Below are positions 15,981 through 24,849 of a stretch of DNA of 48,093 nt, in pieces. The DNA lies in NCBI GenBank assembly GCA_905182175.1, contig CAJJAT010000031.1:1-48093 (forward strand), read 5' to 3'. A program made the position numbers and the translations under genes. Position 1 is the first letter of the stretch; every line of letters begins with the position of its first letter. The DNA is from Flavobacteriales bacterium UBA1494 (GTDB lineage: Bacteria > Bacteroidota > Bacteroidia > Flavobacteriales_E > Vicingaceae). The notes beneath the pieces are model-generated. The model was not told where the DNA came from and made no database searches. It worked only from the letters and a program-made list of their open reading frames with translations.

Positions 15981-17570
15981 ATGAAAGACTTCGTTCGCCT
16001 CTTTAATCAGCTAGATCAAACTACAAAAACCAACAGGAAGGTGGCAGTGCTCAAAAGCTATTTTGATGCAGCCAACGACATGGACAAGTTATGGACAATA
16101 GCCATACTAAGTCACAGAAGGCCAAAGCGTAGTGTCCGAACTGCATTGCTAAGAGAATGGGCGGCAGCGGAGGCCAATTTACCGGTATGGTTATTCGAAG
16201 AATCGTATCATATTGTTGGCGATTTGGCTGAAACAATCGCCCTAGTTCATCCCAATTTAGAATCTAAAAACGATAAAAGTTTAACTGAATGGATTCAGTT
16301 CATCATCGACTTAAAACCACTTTCAGATGAAGAACAAAAAAAGAAAGTACGGTGGGCGTGGAATCAGTTGGATGAACGAGAACGTTTTGTGTTTAACAAA
16401 CTATTAACCGGAGGTTGGCGTGTTGGGTTGTCTCAAAAATTAATGACCCGTGCGCTTGCACTGCATGCAGAAGTGGAAGAAAATACTTTGACTCATCGAT
16501 TAATGGGAGACTGGAGGGCAGAAACTTCCAACTACCATGATTTGGTAGAAGCGACAAACGCAGCAGATCAATTGTCTAAACCCTATCCGTTTTATTTGGC
16601 GTATGCAGTGGAAGGAGAAGTGCAAGAATTGGGAAATGTTGAAGATTGGCAAGCCGAATGGAAGTGGGACGGTATTAGAGGGCAAATTATTATCCGGAAC
16701 AACGAACTATTTGTGTGGAGTAGAGGAGAAGAGCTGGTAACAGACAAGTTTCCCGAATTTCAAGAGTTGGTGGAAGCTTTACCAAACGGAACCGTTTTAG
16801 ACGGAGAAATTATTCCTTTCCAAGATGGCAAACCACTCAGTTTTGCAACCATGCAAACTAGGATTTCTAGAAAAAATGTGAGTAAAGCCATTTTGAAATC
16901 GGCGCCTATTGTTATGATAGCTTACGATATTTTAGAGTTTGAAGGGCAAGATTTGCGAGAAACTTCAATGGCAGATCGCAGGAAAATTTTAGAAAATTTG
17001 GTTCAAAATCAAGAGTCTGAAAAATTGTTGATTTCTGAAGTATTGGAATTAAATTCTTGGGAAAAGTTAATTGAAGTTCGCACGAAGTCTAGAGAAAACA
17101 ATGCGGAGGGTTTGATGCTAAAGCGCAAAGAGTCAACTTATAAAATTGGCCGTAAAAAAGGCGATTGGTGGAAGTGGAAAGTAGACCCTCTAACAATCGA
17201 TGCTGTTATGATTTACGCCATGCGTGGCCACGGCCGACGAGCAAATTTATATACGGATTACACCTTTGCCGTTTGGGATGGAGAGAAATTAGTTCCCTGT
17301 GCAAAAGCCTATTCCGGCTTGACTGATAAGGAAATAAAAAGAGTAGATTCATTTGTAAAAAAGAACACAGTAGATAAATTTGGGCCTGTTAGAAGCGTTA
17401 CACCTGAATTAGTTTTTGAAATTGCTTTTGAAGGAATTGCAAAGTCAAGCAGACATAAATCTGGAGTTGCATTGCGATTTCCTAGAATACACAGATGGCG
17501 AGAAGATAAGCCCGCAGGAGAGGCCAATACAATGGCAGACTTGAATAAACTATTGGCAGAATTTGGTTAA
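15981..17570 (+). CDS. ATP-dependent DNA ligase (bacterial LigC/ligase-cluster type)
   Basis: This 529-residue ligase has an N-terminal DNA-binding domain (1-200) and a nucleotidyltransferase core with motif I EWKWDGIRG, where K228 accepts AMP. Motif III is LDGEIIPF, motif IV is EGLMLKRKES and motif V is DWWKWKVDP. A C-terminal OB fold follows (about 400-529). The family belongs to the DNA-damage-response ligase cluster that normally includes the exonuclease seen upstream, an Lhr-type helicase and the nuclease PdeM. It would seal nicks using ATP, alongside the NAD-dependent replicative ligase expected elsewhere in the genome. A loose TAATTTG (15969-15975) may be its own -7 element. Confidence 0.92.
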   Translation: MKDFVRLFNQLDQTTKTNRKVAVLKSYFDAANDMDKLWTIAILSHRRPKRSVRTALLREWAAAEANLPVWLFEESYHIVGDLAETIALVHPNLESKNDKSLTEWIQFIIDLKPLSDEEQKKKVRWAWNQLDERERFVFNKLLTGGWRVGLSQKLMTRALALHAEVEENTLTHRLMGDWRAETSNYHDLVEATNAADQLSKPYPFYLAYAVEGEVQELGNVEDWQAEWKWDGIRGQIIIRNNELFVWSRGEELVTDKFPEFQELVEALPNGTVLDGEIIPFQDGKPLSFATMQTRISRKNVSKAILKSAPIVMIAYDILEFEGQDLRETSMADRRKILENLVQNQESEKLLISEVLELNSWEKLIEVRTKSRENNAEGLMLKRKESTYKIGRKKGDWWKWKVDPLTIDAVMIYAMRGHGRRANLYTDYTFAVWDGEKLVPCAKAYSGLTDKEIKRVDSFVKKNTVDKFGPVRSVTPELVFEIAFEGIAKSSRHKSGVALRFPRIHRWREDKPAGEANTMADLNKLLAEFG

Positions 17571-17611
17571 ACTTCGTTCGATCAAATTCTAACTGATAAA
17601 AGATGAAAGAA

Positions 17612-17676
17612 AAAGGATAAAAGGACTATGGTTTAAAGTATACTAGTGGATGTAAATCTTTCCGCTTTTATCCTTT
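17612..17676. repeat. Inverted repeat between the ligase and aldo/keto reductase genes
   Basis: AAAGGATAAAAG (17612-17623) is the exact complement of CTTTTATCCTTT (17665-17676), with 41 bp between. The right arm and what follows (CTTTTATCCTTTACCTTTAA) recur as looser pyrimidine-rich copies at 18820-18935. Confidence 0.5.
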
Positions 17677-17714
17677 ACCTTTAACCCAATTTTTTAGAAT
17701 AAAAAATTAAAACA

Positions 17715-18698
17715 ATGGAATATAAAAATTTAGGAAAATCAGGATTAAAAGTAAGTCAATTATCACTTGGTTCTTGGTTGACATTTGGGAAACAAATTGG
17801 AAATAGCATTGCGGGAGATTTAATGGATTTGGCGTACGATAATGGGGTGAACTTTTTTGACAATGCGGAGATCTACGCGAAAGGAGAGTCAGAGCAAGTG
17901 ATGGGAGAAATTTTGAGTAAAAGGAATTGGAGAAGAGACTCTTACATCGTTTCTTCTAAGGCATTTTTTGGGGAAGGTGGGGAATTGCCAACCCAAAGAG
18001 GATTGAGCAGAAAGCATTTGGTTGAAGCTTGTGAAGCAGCATTAAAAAGAATGAAGCTAGATTATTTAGATTTATATTACTGTCACCGACCCGATAAAGA
18101 AACTCCAATATCTGAGACGGTTTGGACAATGCACAACCTAATTCAGCAAGGTAAAATTTTATATTGGGGAACCTCAGAATGGAGTGCACAAGAAATTATG
18201 GAAGCTCACATGGTGGCAGAACGGTACAACTTAATTGGACCAACTATGGAGCAGCCACAATACAACATGCTACACAGAGATAAAGTAGAAGTGGAATACG
18301 ATCAAATCTATAAAACAGTAGGTTTAGGAACCACCATTTGGAGCCCCTTAGGAAGTGGGATTCTAACTGGGAAATACAACGAAGGCATGGCGGAGAAAAC
18401 CAGACTCTCGATGGATGGAATGGAATGGTTGAAAGATAAAAGCTTAGTTGAAGAAAATTTAGAAAAAGTTAGAAAACTGACTGTTTTTGCAAAGGAGATT
18501 GGAACAACAATGCCAAAATTAGCGATTGCTTGGTGTTTGAAAAATGAGAACGTTTCCACAGCTATTTTAGGTGCCTCAAAAGTGAATCAATTAGAAGAAA
18601 CCTTAACTGCAATTGATGATGTTCAATTGCTGACGACAGAGGTTATGGAAAAGATTGGGGAAATTTTGGACAATGAGCCTTTCAGTCCAATGTTTTAA
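17715..18698 (+). CDS. Aldo/keto reductase, voltage-gated K+ channel beta-subunit (Kv-beta)-like family
   Basis: This 327-residue NADPH-dependent oxidoreductase has the full AKR tetrad: D49 and Y54 in FFDNAEIYAKGESE, K82 in YIVSSKAF, and H124 in YLDLYYCHRPD. The opening MEYKNLGKSGLKVSQLSLG and the GTSEWSAQEI and PLGSGILTGKY blocks place it in the Kv-beta/YghZ-like group, which reduces aldehydes and ketones. Length is normal. It is a single gene: a separate leader with an inverted repeat lies upstream and a strong terminator follows. The physiological substrate is not known. Confidence 0.93.
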   Translation: MEYKNLGKSGLKVSQLSLGSWLTFGKQIGNSIAGDLMDLAYDNGVNFFDNAEIYAKGESEQVMGEILSKRNWRRDSYIVSSKAFFGEGGELPTQRGLSRKHLVEACEAALKRMKLDYLDLYYCHRPDKETPISETVWTMHNLIQQGKILYWGTSEWSAQEIMEAHMVAERYNLIGPTMEQPQYNMLHRDKVEVEYDQIYKTVGLGTTIWSPLGSGILTGKYNEGMAEKTRLSMDGMEWLKDKSLVEENLEKVRKLTVFAKEIGTTMPKLAIAWCLKNENVSTAILGASKVNQLEETLTAIDDVQLLTTEVMEKIGEILDNEPFSPMF

Positions 18699-18710
18699 AT
18701 TTTGTAAAAG

Positions 18711-18750
18711 AAAAGGGTGACAATTAAAACTGTCACCCTTTTTCTTTTTT
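18711..18750 (+). terminator. Rho-independent terminator of the aldo/keto reductase gene
   Basis: AAAAGGGTGACA (18711-18722) pairs with TGTCACCCTTTT (18731-18742) around an 8-nt loop, followed by a T-rich run. Confidence 0.9.
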
Positions 18751-18932
18751 TAAAAACTCTTTAATTTTTACCTTTAGTCCTTAATAGTCTGAAAAACGAA
18801 TTTTGCTAGACTATTTTGACTTTTATTCCTTCTTCTTTTACCCTGTTAAAGAGCTAAATTTTTTCAATCTTTATCCTTTGTCTTTTAACCTTGCATTTTT
18901 ATTCTTTTATCAACCTTAGTCTTTTATCTTTC
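18750..18932. repeat. Pyrimidine-rich degenerate repeats between convergent genes
   Basis: The + strand is almost all T and C, with loosely repeated units such as TTTATCCTTTGTCTTTTAACC and TTTATCAACCTTAGTCTTTT. These resemble the right arm of the inverted repeat at 17665. No open frame of interest is present. Confidence 0.4.
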
Positions 18933-18965
18933 ATTGGTTTAAAAAGCGAAGCTTTTTAAACCAAT
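18933..18965 (-). terminator. Hairpin overlapping the 3' end of gpsA
   Basis: A perfect 15-bp stem (18933-18947 with 18951-18965, loop GAA) includes the last two sense codons and the stop of gpsA on the minus strand. There is no long T tract on that strand, so it may protect the mRNA end or act as a weak terminator. Confidence 0.7.
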
Positions 18966-19951
18966 TTGTCTGCCAATATTCTCATTTCTACTACTGGTGA
19001 AATTCCTTCGTAAAGCACTCTATAAACAGCCTCTGCAATTGGAATGTCTACTTTAAACTTTTCGTTTATTTTAATAATACTTTTTGCTGCATAGTATCCT
19101 TCTGCAGTCATGTTCATTTCCATTTGAGCAGAGGTTACGGAATAACCTTTGCCTACCATGCTTCCAAAAGTCCTATTTCTAGAAAAGTTAGAATAAGCAG
19201 TTACCAATAAATCCCCCAAATAAGCAGAAGATTTTACGTCTCTGTGTATTGGATTTAAGGCATCAACAAAACGTTCAATCTCTTGAACAGCATTTGAAAT
19301 TAGTACAGCTTGAAAATTATCACCATATCCTAAACCATTGTAAATTCCTGCAGCAACAGCATAAATATTTTTTAAAATTGCAGATATTTCAGTTCCAAAG
19401 AGATCTTCAGAAAGGTGTGTCTTAATGTAGCGGCATTCCAATAAGTCAGCTAGTATCTTGGCATTTTCTTGGCTTTGACAAGCGATGGTTAAATAACTTA
19501 AACGCTCTAATGCAACCTCTTCAGCATGGCAGGGGCCACTTATAATTCCAATATTTTCGTAGGGTGTTCCAAAACGTTTATGAAAAAATCGAGCAGGTAT
19601 TTGATGCACTTCAGGCACAATACCTTTTACGGCAGAATAAACAATTTTATGCTCTAGATCGCTATTATCTCTGTCTCCAAATACGTCCATTAAAAAAGCC
19701 GAAGGCGTGGCAATTACAACACATTGGGCCTTAGAAATTATTTCCGTAAGGTCATTGCTTACGTTAATTTTTTCTCTTACAAACTGAACAGAAGATAAGT
19801 AACGGGGATTATGTAAGTATTTGTTAATGTATTTTGCTTTGTCGGCATCTCTCATCCACCAATGAACTTTTTCAGCATTGTTGCTAAGCATTTTTACGAT
19901 GGCAGTAGCCCAACTACCTCCGCCAATAACAGCTATTTCCTTTGCTTCCAA
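18956..19951 (-). CDS. gpsA: Glycerol-3-phosphate dehydrogenase [NAD(P)+]
   Basis: This 331-residue cytosolic enzyme makes sn-glycerol-3-phosphate from dihydroxyacetone phosphate for phospholipid synthesis. The N-terminal dinucleotide site is VIGGGSWATA, a small variation on the common GAGSWGTA. SGPCHAEEVA and the catalytic-lysine segment KNIYAVAAGIYNGLGYGDN follow. The C-terminal GKGYSVTSAQMEMNMTAEGY block carries the substrate-binding residues. Length and order are standard. It runs convergently to the aldo/keto reductase and ends inside a hairpin. A pseudogene on the same strand lies directly upstream. Confidence 0.95.
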   Translation of the reverse strand: MEAKEIAVIGGGSWATAIVKMLSNNAEKVHWWMRDADKAKYINKYLHNPRYLSSVQFVREKINVSNDLTEIISKAQCVVIATPSAFLMDVFGDRDNSDLEHKIVYSAVKGIVPEVHQIPARFFHKRFGTPYENIGIISGPCHAEEVALERLSYLTIACQSQENAKILADLLECRYIKTHLSEDLFGTEISAILKNIYAVAAGIYNGLGYGDNFQAVLISNAVQEIERFVDALNPIHRDVKSSAYLGDLLVTAYSNFSRNRTFGSMVGKGYSVTSAQMEMNMTAEGYYAAKSIIKINEKFKVDIPIAEAVYRVLYEGISPVVEMRILADKLV

Positions 19952-20026
19952 ATTTTATATTTAGGGATTCAATCTTATGAAATTATACTCAAACTTAATG
20001 TTTCCTATTCTAACAGAGCACCTATT

Positions 20027-20571
20027 TTAAATAACTATACTTATAATTAAACCAATAAGCATCAAGGGGGAAATAAAAAACAGTTGGCTTAAAAAAATCC
20101 AAAACAGGAAAAGTAGAGCTGAAATGACATTATTTCTTTTAGTTTTTACGAATAGTACTGTTGATTTAATCGTTTTAATGTCGCTTTTTAGCAGCTCTTT
20201 TTTACGCAGGCCTAATTCTATTACTCCTTTGCAAGATTGCCCTATATTGAACCCAATATAAACTGCCTTTGGATGGATTCACAAACCATAATCCATTGCC
20301 CAAAAACTTAAAAAGCCAAGAGGTAAGTTCTTGAAAAGGAATGTTTAAATCTCCCAATCTGAAATGAATGCTTCACCCCTTCCAGCTTGTGTCGCACTCA
20401 AATAATACATGCTCTATATCATGTATGTGAGTTACTCTTTTTCTAAACTCAGGCTTGGGAAGAGTTAGTGTTAGATCAATAATTTTGAACTCGAATGTGT
20501 TGTCATTCGATCCTCCATTTTTTCGAATCCCATTGTGACTATTAAATTCCTCGAGATGGCGCTGTAAAATT
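20027..20571 (-). pseudogene. Frameshifted remains of a protein-coding gene (possibly Coq4-like)
   Basis: On the minus strand three successive frames join into one plausible protein. The first (about 20569-20388) reads LQRHLEEFNSHNGIRKNGG, then FKIIDLTLTLPKPEFRKRV, then THIHDIEHVLFECDTSWKG and a TGA. A one-base shift restores GEAFISDWEI, then a stop. Further shifts give LTSWLFKFLGNGLWFVNP and finally GFNIGQSCKGVIELGLRKKE, with a C-terminal membrane helix (ISALLFLFWIFLSQLFFISP) ending at TAA 20027-20029. The HDIEHVLF...GE pattern weakly recalls Coq4-type proteins, but I cannot confirm this. At least three frame breaks and a lost start show that the gene is dead, and the residual similarity suggests recent loss. 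Confidence 0.75.
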
Positions 20572-20583
20572 ATTACTCATCAC

Positions 20584-21744
20584 TTAATGCTCTATCCAAC
20601 TCTTATAGTACTTCCCGTCGTCTAACTTTATTGCATTTTCTGTTACCATTAGCGGTTTAAAAGTATCTATCATCACAGCTAATTCCTCCGTCTCAGTTTT
20701 TCCAACACTCCTTTCGTAAGCTCCGGGGTGTGGTCCATGAGGTATTCCCGCTTGGTGCAAAGTAATTTGACCTTGATCTATGTCATTTCTACTCATAAAG
20801 TCACCATCTACATAGTACAAGACTTCGTCAGAGTCAATGTTGGAATGATTGTAAGGTGACGGAATTGATTCTGGATGATAATCGTACTTACGGGGCACAA
20901 ATGAGCAAATTACAAAACCGGCAGCTTCAAATGTTTGGTGCACAGGTGGGGGCTGGTGAACTCTTCCTGTAATCGGTTCAAAATCGTGAATAGAGAAAGC
21001 ATATGGATAGTTGAACCCATCCCAACCAACAACATCAAATGGGTGCGATGCATAAAGGTAATCGTGAAGTACGCCTTCTTTTTTTATTTTAATGATAAAG
21101 TCGCCCATTTTGTCATGGGTTTCCAAATTTTTAGGAGTTCTAAAATCTCGCTCACAGTAAGGGGAGTGTTCTAGTAATTGACCAAAATAGTTGCGGTAGC
21201 GTTTTGGAGTGTAAATAGGGGAGTATGACTCAACCACAAAATGTCTGTTGTTTTCGTCAGTAAACTCCATCTGATAAATCATTCCTCTAGGGATGACCAA
21301 ATAATCTCCGTATTTGAATTCGATGTTCCCTAAAAAAGTTCGCAGTGTCCCACTTCCTTTGTGAATGAAAATTACTTCATCAGCATCAGTGTTTTTGTAA
21401 AAATATGCTGTCATCGACTTTTTAGGAGCGGCTAACGCTACCAAAACATCGTTGTTGCAAAGCATCGGTTCTCTGCTCTCTAAGTAATCATCCTGCGGTT
21501 GAACATCAAATCCAATTAACCGCCTTGATTTAAAGTTTTTTTGAATCGCAATCTTCGGACTAACATCCTTTGATCCTAGGTATTCTTTCACCATCGTAGG
21601 GCGGTGTAGATGGTACAATAAACTCGACATTCCATCGAATCCTACCGTTCCAAACAATTCCTCATAATGCAGACTTCCGTCTTTTTTCTTAAAGGTGGTA
21701 TGTCTTTTATGTGGTATTTTTCCTAACTCTCTGTAAAATGGCAT
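20584..21744 (-). CDS. hmgA: Homogentisate 1,2-dioxygenase
   Basis: This 386-residue iron enzyme opens the ring of homogentisate in tyrosine and phenylalanine breakdown, giving maleylacetoacetate. It starts with the bacterial HGD signature MPFYRELGKIPHKRHTTF and FGTVGFDGMSSLLYHLH. The central cupin has DADEVIFIHKGSGTLRTFLG. The iron-ligand region is YNHSNIDSDEVLYYVDG followed by IPHGPHPGAYERSVGKTE. The length matches the shorter bacterial forms. Other genes of the pathway (4-hydroxyphenylpyruvate dioxygenase, fumarylacetoacetase) are not adjacent. The gene just downstream on the same strand is the pseudogene at 20027-20571. Confidence 0.95.
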   Translation of the reverse strand: MPFYRELGKIPHKRHTTFKKKDGSLHYEELFGTVGFDGMSSLLYHLHRPTMVKEYLGSKDVSPKIAIQKNFKSRRLIGFDVQPQDDYLESREPMLCNNDVLVALAAPKKSMTAYFYKNTDADEVIFIHKGSGTLRTFLGNIEFKYGDYLVIPRGMIYQMEFTDENNRHFVVESYSPIYTPKRYRNYFGQLLEHSPYCERDFRTPKNLETHDKMGDFIIKIKKEGVLHDYLYASHPFDVVGWDGFNYPYAFSIHDFEPITGRVHQPPPVHQTFEAAGFVICSFVPRKYDYHPESIPSPYNHSNIDSDEVLYYVDGDFMSRNDIDQGQITLHQAGIPHGPHPGAYERSVGKTETEELAVMIDTFKPLMVTENAIKLDDGKYYKSWIEH

Positions 21745-21821
21745 TTTTCTAATTTTCTAATTTAACAACGGCCCAATGTATAAATGTACCGATTTTCATT
21801 ATTTATACTTACTATATCATT

Positions 21822-22862
21822 TCAGTCATCCACTTTGGAATTCAGTTTCGGTCTAAGTCGACTTTTGTAAACTGAATCATTCTCTGAATTCTCTTTTAAT
21901 TTTCTTATTTCTCGCCGATCTTCGGCGGGCAAGCTAGCAACTTCTTGGCAATCAACCTTACACGCCCCGGCAAATTTATCTGCACATTCTGTACATTGAA
22001 TAAAGAGTAAATGGCAGTTGTCGTTTGAGCAGTTTGTGTGGTCGTCGCAAGGTTTGCCACATTGATGACATTCGGAAATAATTTCACTAGAAATTCGTTC
22101 TCCTAAACGCTCATCAAAAACAAAATTTTTCCCAATAAATTTGTTGTCTAAATTTTCAGCCTTTATTTGTCTAACGTAGTCAATAATACCACCATGTAAT
22201 TGATTTACATCCTTTATTCCTTTGTGTTTTAAGTAAGCACTTGCTTTTTCGCAACGAATTCCTCCTGTACAATACAACAGTATTTTTTTATCCTCATTCC
22301 CTTTTAGCATCTCCTCAACCTGGGGTAATTCTTCTCTAAATGTATCAGAATCAGGGCAAATAGCGCCTGCAAAATGCCCGACTTCACTTTCGTAATAATT
22401 TCTCATGTCAATCACCATAGAATTTGGATCTGCAAGAGCTTCGTTGAATTGCGCTGCAGTCAGGTGCTTTCCGACATTGGTAACATCAAAATCGCCATCA
22501 TTTAACCCATCCGCAACAATTTTATTTCGAACTTTTATTTTCAGCTTGTAGAACGATTTCCCGTCATCCTCTACCGCAATTTTAAAAGGGATGTTTTCAA
22601 AGTATTTTCTTGCGTGAACCTTTGTTATAAACTCTTCCCAATTTTCTTCAGGAATAGACATTTGAGCATTTACTCCCTCTTTGGCTAAGTAAGTTCGGCC
22701 AAAAGCGTTTAAATCGCTCCACTCCCGGTAAAGCTCATCTCTCAAGTCGTTTGGGTTCTCAATAATTACATAACGATAAAAAGAAACCGTAACTCGCTGG
22801 AAGGATTCTTCCATTAGTTTCTCTTTCATGACGTTCTTATCCTCTAAATTGTACAATTGCAT
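21822..22862 (-). CDS. trhO: tRNA uridine(34) hydroxylase / rhodanese-domain protein TrhO (YceA)
   Basis: This 346-residue protein has an N-terminal acylphosphatase-like domain with YVIIENPNDLRDELYREW and GRTYLAKEGVNAQMSIP, then a rhodanese domain with MVIDMRNYYESEVGHFAGA and the catalytic loop YCTGGIRCEKA (C198). A Cys-rich tail (CHQCGKPCDDHTNC to CTECADKFAGAC) probably binds zinc. This is the TrhO/YceA architecture, which hydroxylates U34 of certain tRNAs on the way to 5-oxyacetyl-type modifications. The gene is monocistronic. On the minus strand a TACTTTTT (22894-22901) with TTG (22918-22920) upstream resembles a promoter. Confidence 0.93.
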   Translation of the reverse strand: MQLYNLEDKNVMKEKLMEESFQRVTVSFYRYVIIENPNDLRDELYREWSDLNAFGRTYLAKEGVNAQMSIPEENWEEFITKVHARKYFENIPFKIAVEDDGKSFYKLKIKVRNKIVADGLNDGDFDVTNVGKHLTAAQFNEALADPNSMVIDMRNYYESEVGHFAGAICPDSDTFREELPQVEEMLKGNEDKKILLYCTGGIRCEKASAYLKHKGIKDVNQLHGGIIDYVRQIKAENLDNKFIGKNFVFDERLGERISSEIISECHQCGKPCDDHTNCSNDNCHLLFIQCTECADKFAGACKVDCQEVASLPAEDRREIRKLKENSENDSVYKSRLRPKLNSKVDD

Positions 22863-22978
22863 GTTATACTTTTAAAATGGTAGATGGTTTAATAAAAAGT
22901 AAAGTTACACAAAGAGCCAATCTGCAGAAAATGATAAATGTCGTTCGCAAATGAATGAAATGCCTGCAAGCCTTTTGT

Positions 22979-22986
22979 TATTTTTG
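22979..22986 (+). promoter_or_regulatory. -7 promoter element for the threonine dehydrogenase gene
   Basis: TATTTTTG at 22979-22986 matches TAnnTTTG exactly. A transcript starting near 22992 excludes the earlier in-frame ATG at 22951 and supports ATG 23008 as the start. Confidence 0.45.
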
Positions 22987-23007
22987 ATTCAATTTAAAAG
23001 CAATTAC

Positions 23008-23928
23008 ATGATTTTAGTTTTAGGAGCCGGAGGGCAAGTTGGGAGTGAATTGGTAGAGAAGTTGAGAGCGAAGCATGGCAATGATAAAGTTCTAGCGACC
23101 GACGTAAGAGAATTAGAGAACCAAAATGGACCCTTTGAGGTTTTGGACGCTTTAGATAAGGAAAAGCTTCACGACATCGTAGATCAATATAAAATTGAGG
23201 AGGTGTATCACTTGGTAGCGTTACTTTCTGCTACAGCAGAGAAAAATCCCGAGTTTGGTTGGAAACTGAATATGGAAACACTGTTTACCGTGCTAGATTT
23301 AGCGAAAGATAAAAAAATTAAGAAAGTATTTTGGCCAAGTTCAATTGCCGTTTTTGGGCCAAATACTCCTCGTGAAAATACGCCACAGCAAACTATCACA
23401 GATCCGTCTACCGTTTATGGAATTTCTAAATTAGCAGGTGAGCGCTGGTGTGAGTATTATGCCAACAACTATGGTGTTGATGTTCGTAGTATTCGTTATC
23501 CAGGCTTAATTGGGTACAAAAGCTTACCAGGTGGGGGTACCACAGATTATGCAGTCGATATTTATCACAAGGCGATTGAGAACGGGAATTACGAGTGTTT
23601 TTTACAGAAAGGAACTTTTTTGCCAATGATGTACATGGAGGATGCGATACGGGCAACTATTGAATTAATGGAGGCGCCTGAAGAAAGTGTTAAAATTCGA
23701 TCAAGTTATAATCTTGGCGGAATTTCTTTCGCCCCTGAGGAAATTGCAGCTGAAATAAAAAAGCACATCAAAAATTTTGAAATAACTTACGCCCCTGATT
23801 TTCGCCAGAAAATTGCAGAAAGTTGGCCTGCTAGTATCGACGATGCTGCAGCAAGAGATGATTGGGGATGGAGGTTAGAATACGATATGACAAAAATGAC
23901 AACGGACATGCTAGACAGTTTGACCTAA
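23008..23928 (+). CDS. L-threonine 3-dehydrogenase, short-chain (NAD-dependent epimerase-like) type
   Basis: This 306-residue extended SDR protein has the Rossmann motif MILVLGAGGQVGSELVEKL at the extreme N-terminus, and the SDR catalytic pair in VYGISKLAGERWCEYY (Y135, K139). The run VALLSATAEKNPEFGWKLNM and the block RYPGLIGYKSLPGGGTTDYA are characteristic of the SDR-type threonine dehydrogenases that oxidise threonine to 2-amino-3-ketobutyrate, rather than of sugar epimerases. A start at ATG 23008 is preferred to ATG 22951, because the Rossmann strand begins there and a promoter element lies between the two. 2-Amino-3-ketobutyrate ligase is not adjacent. Confidence 0.88.
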   Translation: MILVLGAGGQVGSELVEKLRAKHGNDKVLATDVRELENQNGPFEVLDALDKEKLHDIVDQYKIEEVYHLVALLSATAEKNPEFGWKLNMETLFTVLDLAKDKKIKKVFWPSSIAVFGPNTPRENTPQQTITDPSTVYGISKLAGERWCEYYANNYGVDVRSIRYPGLIGYKSLPGGGTTDYAVDIYHKAIENGNYECFLQKGTFLPMMYMEDAIRATIELMEAPEESVKIRSSYNLGGISFAPEEIAAEIKKHIKNFEITYAPDFRQKIAESWPASIDDAAARDDWGWRLEYDMTKMTTDMLDSLT

Positions 23929-23972
23929 AGTTGGAAATCTTTCCTTATTTTTAGGGGCTACTATTGAAATCT

Positions 23973-24848
23973 ATGAAGTTTTTAAGCATTTTTATTTTTT
24001 TATTGTTTTTTTCATGGGGTGCCATTGCACAATCATTTGAATTAAATGGAACAGATACCATTAATAAAATAGATTTAACTAGAAAGCGCCAAGGACGTTG
24101 GTTGATAAAAGCAGCTGCGCCAAAGTTTAAAGAATACCCGGTTGGAAATTTAGTTGAAGAAGGAAATTATATAAACAGTCGAAAGGAAGATATCTGGAAA
24201 AAGTACTTCCCTTCGACTACGCTAAAAAGTGAAATAACGTATAAAGGAAGTCGACCTTTTGGAAAGTACATTCTGTATTATGCAAATGGCAACGTTGAGG
24301 AGGCTAGTACTTGGGAGAGAACTAAAAACACAGGGAGCTTTAAGCGGTATCACGAGAATGGAAAATTAGCTCAAGATTTCACTTTTACCGAAGGGGGAAA
24401 GCGCTCAGGGAAGCAAGTGTACTATCACTCGAATGGGAAGTTGAGATTAGAAGGAACTTGGAATAAGGGTTTAGCAACAGGAGAGCAGAAAGCATATTAC
24501 GAGAATGGAGACTTAATGTCTGTAAAAAAATTTAGCGCTGATGGATTACTAGACCCTACAAGTTTTGAGAGTTATGCTTCAAAAGTACAGGTTGAAAAGC
24601 CTGTTGAGGGCAAAGAAGTTAACGTTACTGTTGCGGAAGAAGAAAAAGCCAATCAAGGAGGCTTTGATGGCAATGGGTATAAAAAGCTGTTTAACCAAAA
24701 CAAGCAAATTGCTAAGGATGGTGAGTTTCAAAATTACCGTTTAATCAGTGGCAAGAATTACTTGTACGATGAGAACGGTATTCTTGCAACTATCATGATC
24801 TTTAAGGACGGGAGATATGTCGGTAATGGGGTAATTACCAAAGAATAA
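23973..24848 (+). CDS. Exported YwqK-family (MORN-like repeat) protein
   Basis: This 291-residue protein has a signal peptide (MKFLSIFIFLLFFSWGAIAQ) and several MORN-like repeats, for example YANGNVEEASTWERTKNTG, YHENGKLAQDFTFTEGGKRSG, YYHSNGKLRLEGTWNKGLATG and YYENGDLMSVKKF. Databases label such proteins 'toxin-antitoxin system YwqK family antitoxin', but the leader peptide and the absence of a toxin gene nearby argue against that role here. It is better described as a periplasmic or surface repeat protein of unknown function. ATG 23973 is chosen over TTG 23964. A hairpin follows the stop. Confidence 0.8.
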   Translation: MKFLSIFIFLLFFSWGAIAQSFELNGTDTINKIDLTRKRQGRWLIKAAAPKFKEYPVGNLVEEGNYINSRKEDIWKKYFPSTTLKSEITYKGSRPFGKYILYYANGNVEEASTWERTKNTGSFKRYHENGKLAQDFTFTEGGKRSGKQVYYHSNGKLRLEGTWNKGLATGEQKAYYENGDLMSVKKFSADGLLDPTSFESYASKVQVEKPVEGKEVNVTVAEEEKANQGGFDGNGYKKLFNQNKQIAKDGEFQNYRLISGKNYLYDENGILATIMIFKDGRYVGNGVITKE

Positions 24849-24849
24849 G

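Noticed and set aside
23973-24848. Antitoxin of a toxin-antitoxin pair (the usual YwqK label)
   Set aside because: The protein has an export signal and no toxin gene beside it, so the label does not fit.
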